From positions 1-64,000 of the forward strand of contig NZ_LZGL01000020.1 of the NCBI RefSeq assembly GCF_001690685.1: 64,000 nucleotides of DNA, in the 5' to 3' direction. Both the position numbers and the translations under genes were made by a program. Under the pieces are notes generated by a model. It had not been told where the DNA came from and searched no databases. It saw only the letters and a list, made by a program, of their open reading frames with translations. Of the stretch, positions 61,116 to 64,000 are shown piece by piece. Source of the stretch: Gilliamella sp. wkB112. Lineage in GTDB: Bacteria; Pseudomonadota; Gammaproteobacteria; Enterobacterales; Orbaceae. How positions within the stretch are numbered: the stretch's first letter is position 1; each line of letters begins with the position of its first letter.

Positions 61116-62105
61116 CTATTCCTCAGTATTCAAAGGGAAATGACAGGCAACAGAATGGTCTTTTATTGGTATCAATTCTGGGGTTTGAATACATTTTTTT
61201 TGTGCATAAGGACAACGTGGGCCTAATCTGCAACCAATAGGCAAATGCTCAAGCGACGGTATTACTCCAGGTAAAGCATTCAATGGACTTTTGTGAGGCA
61301 TGGCTTTTCCAAAATCAGGAATTGCATAAATTAGCGCTTGAGTATAAGGATGATAGGGTGATTTAAACAAGTCTTTACTATCAGCTATCTCCACCATTTG
61401 CCCACAATATAGCACGTTAATGCGATCCGTCCATCTGGTTACCATTTGTAAATCATGACTAATCAATAAAATTGTGGTTCCCATATTTTGATTCATACTT
61501 GCGAGTAATCGAAAAATTTGCGCTTCTGTTGTAGCTTCCATCGCATTAGTAGGTTCATCAGCAATAAGTAGTTTAGGCTGATTAGCAAGCGCAATAGCAA
61601 TCATCACCTTTTGACATTCGCCTTCAGTCAATTCAAAAGGATAAGATTTGAGTATTTCTTTATGATCTTTAATGCCTACTCGATGTAGTAACTCAATAGC
61701 ACGATTTTTACGCCAAAATAACCGTTGCCACCAATGACCTTTGAATGTCCTTCTTGGGATTGCATCGATTAACTGCTGTCCGATTTTCATTGAAGGATCT
61801 AAACAAGATTGTGGTTCTTGGAATATCATTGAAATATTAGCACTAATCACTTTACGTCGTTGCTTTGGCGTAAGACTTAATAAATCAATATTATCAAAAT
61901 GAAATCGATCGGCAGAAATCTTCCAATTGTTATTAGTTACCCCTAAAATAGCTTTTGCTATCAAACTTTTACCAGAACCAGATTCACCCACTAATCCTCG
62001 AATTTCGCCTTCAGATAATTTTAGATTCACTCGATCAATCGCTCGTAAAAGACCGTCAGGAGTAATAAATTCAATAGTCAAATTACGGATATCTAATAAT
62101 GCCAT
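61116..62105 (-). CDS. sapD: Peptide ABC transporter ATPase SapD
   Basis: 329-residue oligopeptide-type ABC ATPase with Walker [17 protein letters not shown] (about residues 40-55), Q-loop FQEPQSCLD, signature [12 protein letters not shown], Walker [13 protein letters not shown], and the C-terminal oligopeptide/dipeptide extension with four cysteines ([19 protein letters not shown]... ACHFPL). SapD also supports Trk potassium uptake in E. coli. Two bases separate it from sapC. Confidence 0.95.
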   Translation of the reverse strand: MALLDIRNLTIEFITPDGLLRAIDRVNLKLSEGEIRGLVGESGSGKSLIAKAILGVTNNNWKISADRFHFDNIDLLSLTPKQRRKVISANISMIFQEPQSCLDPSMKIGQQLIDAIPRRTFKGHWWQRLFWRKNRAIELLHRVGIKDHKEILKSYPFELTEGECQKVMIAIALANQPKLLIADEPTNAMEATTEAQIFRLLASMNQNMGTTILLISHDLQMVTRWTDRINVLYCGQMVEIADSKDLFKSPYHPYTQALIYAIPDFGKAMPHKSPLNALPGVIPSLEHLPIGCRLGPRCPYAQKKCIQTPELIPIKDHSVACHFPLNTEE

Positions 62106-62107
62106 AA

Positions 62108-62968
62108 CTAATTACTCGCTTGACGACCATATAGGCCAAAAATAAACAAATAAACTAATGTAATAGTAATGGCTACAGCAATTCCTGGTGATAAAAAAGC
62201 CCAGTAATTTGTAGTAATAATATCTTTCATTTGAAACATCATCATGCCTAGATCTGGTCGGGAAATGTCATTTGCAAAACCTAAAAATGTTAAAGTGGTA
62301 ATGGCTAAAATAGCAGTCCCAAATAACGATACAAGTTCAGTTAAATAAACAGGTAATATATTAGGAATAATATAGCTATTTAAAATTGTAAACGCTGATA
62401 ATCCATCTAATCGATAAGCTGTAATATAGATTTTATGCCATTCCCTGATCATTTGTTGGTAAATATTGTAAATAAAACGAGGCATATAGGATAAAACAAT
62501 AACTACTAGCATATTCGTGATATTGTCTTCAATTAATAAGCTGATTACTATTACTGCCAACAATGGAGGAATCACCATACAAAATCGAAATAATAATAAT
62601 ATTACTGCCCTTAAAATTGGAATAAAAAACATTATATAATTTAATATACTACCAACCAAAACCACATAAAATACAGCTTTCATGGTCATTGCAATAGTTG
62701 ATCGGTATCCTATCAATAGGTAATAAAATATATCTTGTCCTTGAGCATTAGTTCCAAGAATATGGTTGATATCACCATTTATAACCCAAGCTGGTGGCAG
62801 AGAAACCGCATAAATAGGATCTAAATGGGCATGAAAAAACCAACGAGTTGATAACGCTACAAACATAATTGCCAAAATTCCATAGAACCCTATCATAGAA
62901 TAAAGATCACTATGTAATTTCTTAAAACATAGAGTTAGCTTATTAAGTAACTTGATTCGCCTAAACAT
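62108..62968 (-). CDS. sapC: Peptide ABC transporter permease SapC
   Basis: 286-residue inner-membrane permease of the DppC/OppC type: one N-terminal helix (about 26-44), a periplasmic loop with the [19 protein letters not shown] segment and five further helices; the EAA-loop equivalent is [23 protein letters not shown]. Overlaps the 3' end of sapB by eight bases, indicating translational coupling. Confidence 0.92.
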   Translation of the reverse strand: MFRRIKLLNKLTLCFKKLHSDLYSMIGFYGILAIMFVALSTRWFFHAHLDPIYAVSLPPAWVINGDINHILGTNAQGQDIFYYLLIGYRSTIAMTMKAVFYVVLVGSILNYIMFFIPILRAVILLLFRFCMVIPPLLAVIVISLLIEDNITNMLVVIVLSYMPRFIYNIYQQMIREWHKIYITAYRLDGLSAFTILNSYIIPNILPVYLTELVSLFGTAILAITTLTFLGFANDISRPDLGMMMFQMKDIITTNYWAFLSPGIAVAITITLVYLFIFGLYGRQASN

Positions 62969-63890
62969 AATTTTCCTTATGCCTCATAGGATAAATCACA
63001 ATAGCTGAAATTTCACCAAACAATGTCAATAAACTAATCAAAGATCCGCATGCTAAAATTGCAATAGCAATGATGGAATAGTTATGGTGATAATAAGCCA
63101 TCATAATCCATTGCCCTAGCCCTACCCGATTAAATAAGATCTCAATAACCATCGTTGAAAATAATAATGTTGTAGTATTATAAGTTAATAATGGAATAGT
63201 TGCTGGAATTGAGTTAGGTAATAAATGTTTACGTAAAATTTTAAATGGTGAAGTTTCACGAATAATCGCCATTTTAATAAAATTTTGTTGAGCTGTATTT
63301 TTCACATTTTGGCTAACTAATTGAATAGTTACAATACTGGGTTGAATAGATAAAATAGTAATGGGTAAAAGCAAATATTGCATTTGTTCAAGTAGTAATT
63401 CTATCTTATCTGTTTTAGATGAAAGAATAATATCTAATAAAGAAGCACTAGTAACTGGAGGCGCAATATTAAAATTAATAAATAATGACCATGTAGATGA
63501 TGATAAATACATAGCAACAATAACAATTAGTACTAAAGGGCATGAGTAAAGAAGTAAACAACTTAATCTAATAGTGTTATTTAACCAATTAATATTACTT
63601 AACCCCAAAAAAACACCTAAAGGAATACCAATTAATAACGTAATAATTAAAGCTAAAATACAAAGCTCAAATGTAGCAGATAATGTCTGTAAAAATGGAA
63701 CATGTTCTCCTGATAACAATATGAATTGACCTTGTATTAACTGCTTAAAAAAAGCAGTATAGGCATCAAAAAAACTTAAATTGAAAAATATTGAATCGGG
63801 AACAAAATAAACAAGACAAAAGCTAATCTGAGCCAACACACAGACAATGAATAAGAATGTTACTATTTTTCTTAAAATATAGATTATCAT
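62961..63890 (-). CDS. sapB: Peptide ABC transporter permease SapB
   Basis: 309-residue DppB/OppB-type permease (E. coli SapB 321): N-terminal MIIYILRKIVTFLFIV, six helices, EAA-type loop FIKMAIIRETSPFKILRKHLLPN and the C-terminal [10 protein letters not shown] that closely resembles the E. coli SapB end. First permease gene, about 80 bp after the probable sapA stop. Confidence 0.93.
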   Translation of the reverse strand: MIIYILRKIVTFLFIVCVLAQISFCLVYFVPDSIFFNLSFFDAYTAFFKQLIQGQFILLSGEHVPFLQTLSATFELCILALIITLLIGIPLGVFLGLSNINWLNNTIRLSCLLLYSCPLVLIVIVAMYLSSSTWSLFINFNIAPPVTSASLLDIILSSKTDKIELLLEQMQYLLLPITILSIQPSIVTIQLVSQNVKNTAQQNFIKMAIIRETSPFKILRKHLLPNSIPATIPLLTYNTTTLLFSTMVIEILFNRVGLGQWIMMAYYHHNYSIIAIAILACGSLISLLTLFGEISAIVIYPMRHKENYV

Positions 63891-63928
63891 TATACATCTT
63901 TATTGTAATTAATGCCCCAAATAGAAAC

Positions 63929-63952
63929 AGTGGGAGATATATTTCTCCCACT
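63929..63952 (-). repeat. Intercistronic hairpin between sapA and sapB
   Basis: AGTGGGAGA (63929-63937) and TCTCCCACT (63944-63952) form a perfect 9-bp stem with a 6-nt loop between the preceding gene's stop and sapB. It lacks a clean U-run. Hairpins here often protect the binding-protein mRNA or reduce readthrough, giving more SapA than permease. Confidence 0.65.
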
Positions 63953-63969
63953 TTATTAATAATAGTTTT

Positions 63970-64000
63970 TTAATCAGATGGTAATATTGGTTTACTTGCC
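63970..64000 (-). CDS. sapA: 3' end of a gene, probably sapA (partial)
   Basis: The minus strand ends an open frame reading ...ASKPILPSD-stop (TAA at 63970-63972), cut by the window edge. The position directly upstream of sapB is where the periplasmic binding protein SapA sits in sapABCDF operons. Only ten codons are visible, so the identity rests on context. Confidence 0.5.
   Translation of the reverse strand, partial: ASKPILPSD

Noticed and set aside
1-64000. CRISPR arrays, insertion sequences, prophage, integrons, tRNA genes, restriction or toxin-antitoxin loci
   Set aside because: None was found on reading through both strands: no regularly spaced repeats, no transposase or integrase-like protein, no tRNA cloverleaf noticed in the intergenic DNA. 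A tRNA-scan and repeat-finder run would be needed to exclude them fully.

Overview
The window is AT-rich chromosomal DNA of a gammaproteobacterium. Almost every recognisable protein aligns from memory end to end with an Escherichia coli housekeeping protein of nearly the same length (MetK, RpoB, RpoC, Ffh, Pgi, MetA). Low GC, compact genes and a reduced enterobacterial-like core fit the Orbaceae (Gilliamella, Frischella, Orbus). That family assignment is an inference; the gammaproteobacterial assignment is firm.

Layout. The left edge carries tandem rRNA P1 and P2 promoters firing leftward, so an rRNA operon should lie just outside the window, with murI upstream as in E. coli. Then come metK (with a MetJ operator), sprT, an unknown membrane protein and rlmJ on the plus strand. 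On the minus strand follow dgkA, accA, dnaE and gldA, then the complete fatty-acid/phospholipid block yceD-rpmF-plsX-fabH-fabD-fabG-acpP-fabF, a TPM-domain/LemA pair, an ABM-domain protein, the rplKAJL-rpoBC operon, and pgk-fbaA. The middle plus-strand section has rpsT, ftsN, yihY, dtd, a SulP transporter (dauA), an HdeD-like protein, orn, waaA and hemH. Interleaved on the minus strand are a secreted MINPP-like histidine phosphatase and rsgA. The right part has galU, two small lipoproteins (one entericidin-like), tyrB, ridA, ffh, rhtA, ispB, a Fur-type tonB, pepP-ygfB, ptsH-ptsI-crr, pgi, metA (with a second MetJ operator) and sapBCDF, ending in the last codons of the probable sapA.

How the parts work together. 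The main themes are macromolecular synthesis (RNA polymerase, ribosomal proteins L1, L7/L12, L10, L11, L32 and S20, DNA polymerase III alpha, SRP), envelope building (fatty acids, LPS Kdo transfer, FtsN, undecaprenol/lipid recycling), sugar uptake and glycolysis (PTS, Pgi, FbaA, Pgk), a small methionine regulon (metK, metA), and envelope uptake/defence (TonB, SapBCDF).

I see no transposase, integrase, CRISPR array, restriction system, toxin-antitoxin pair or prophage, and no clear candidate for a novel multi-gene system. The most unusual signals are non-coding: a 33-bp palindrome over the tyrB promoter, a split dyad around the ridA promoter, a 20-bp palindrome before hdeD, and a 37-bp sequence present twice. 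Among proteins, the notable points are an altered catalytic motif in RlmJ and the predicted secreted inositol-polyphosphate phosphatase.
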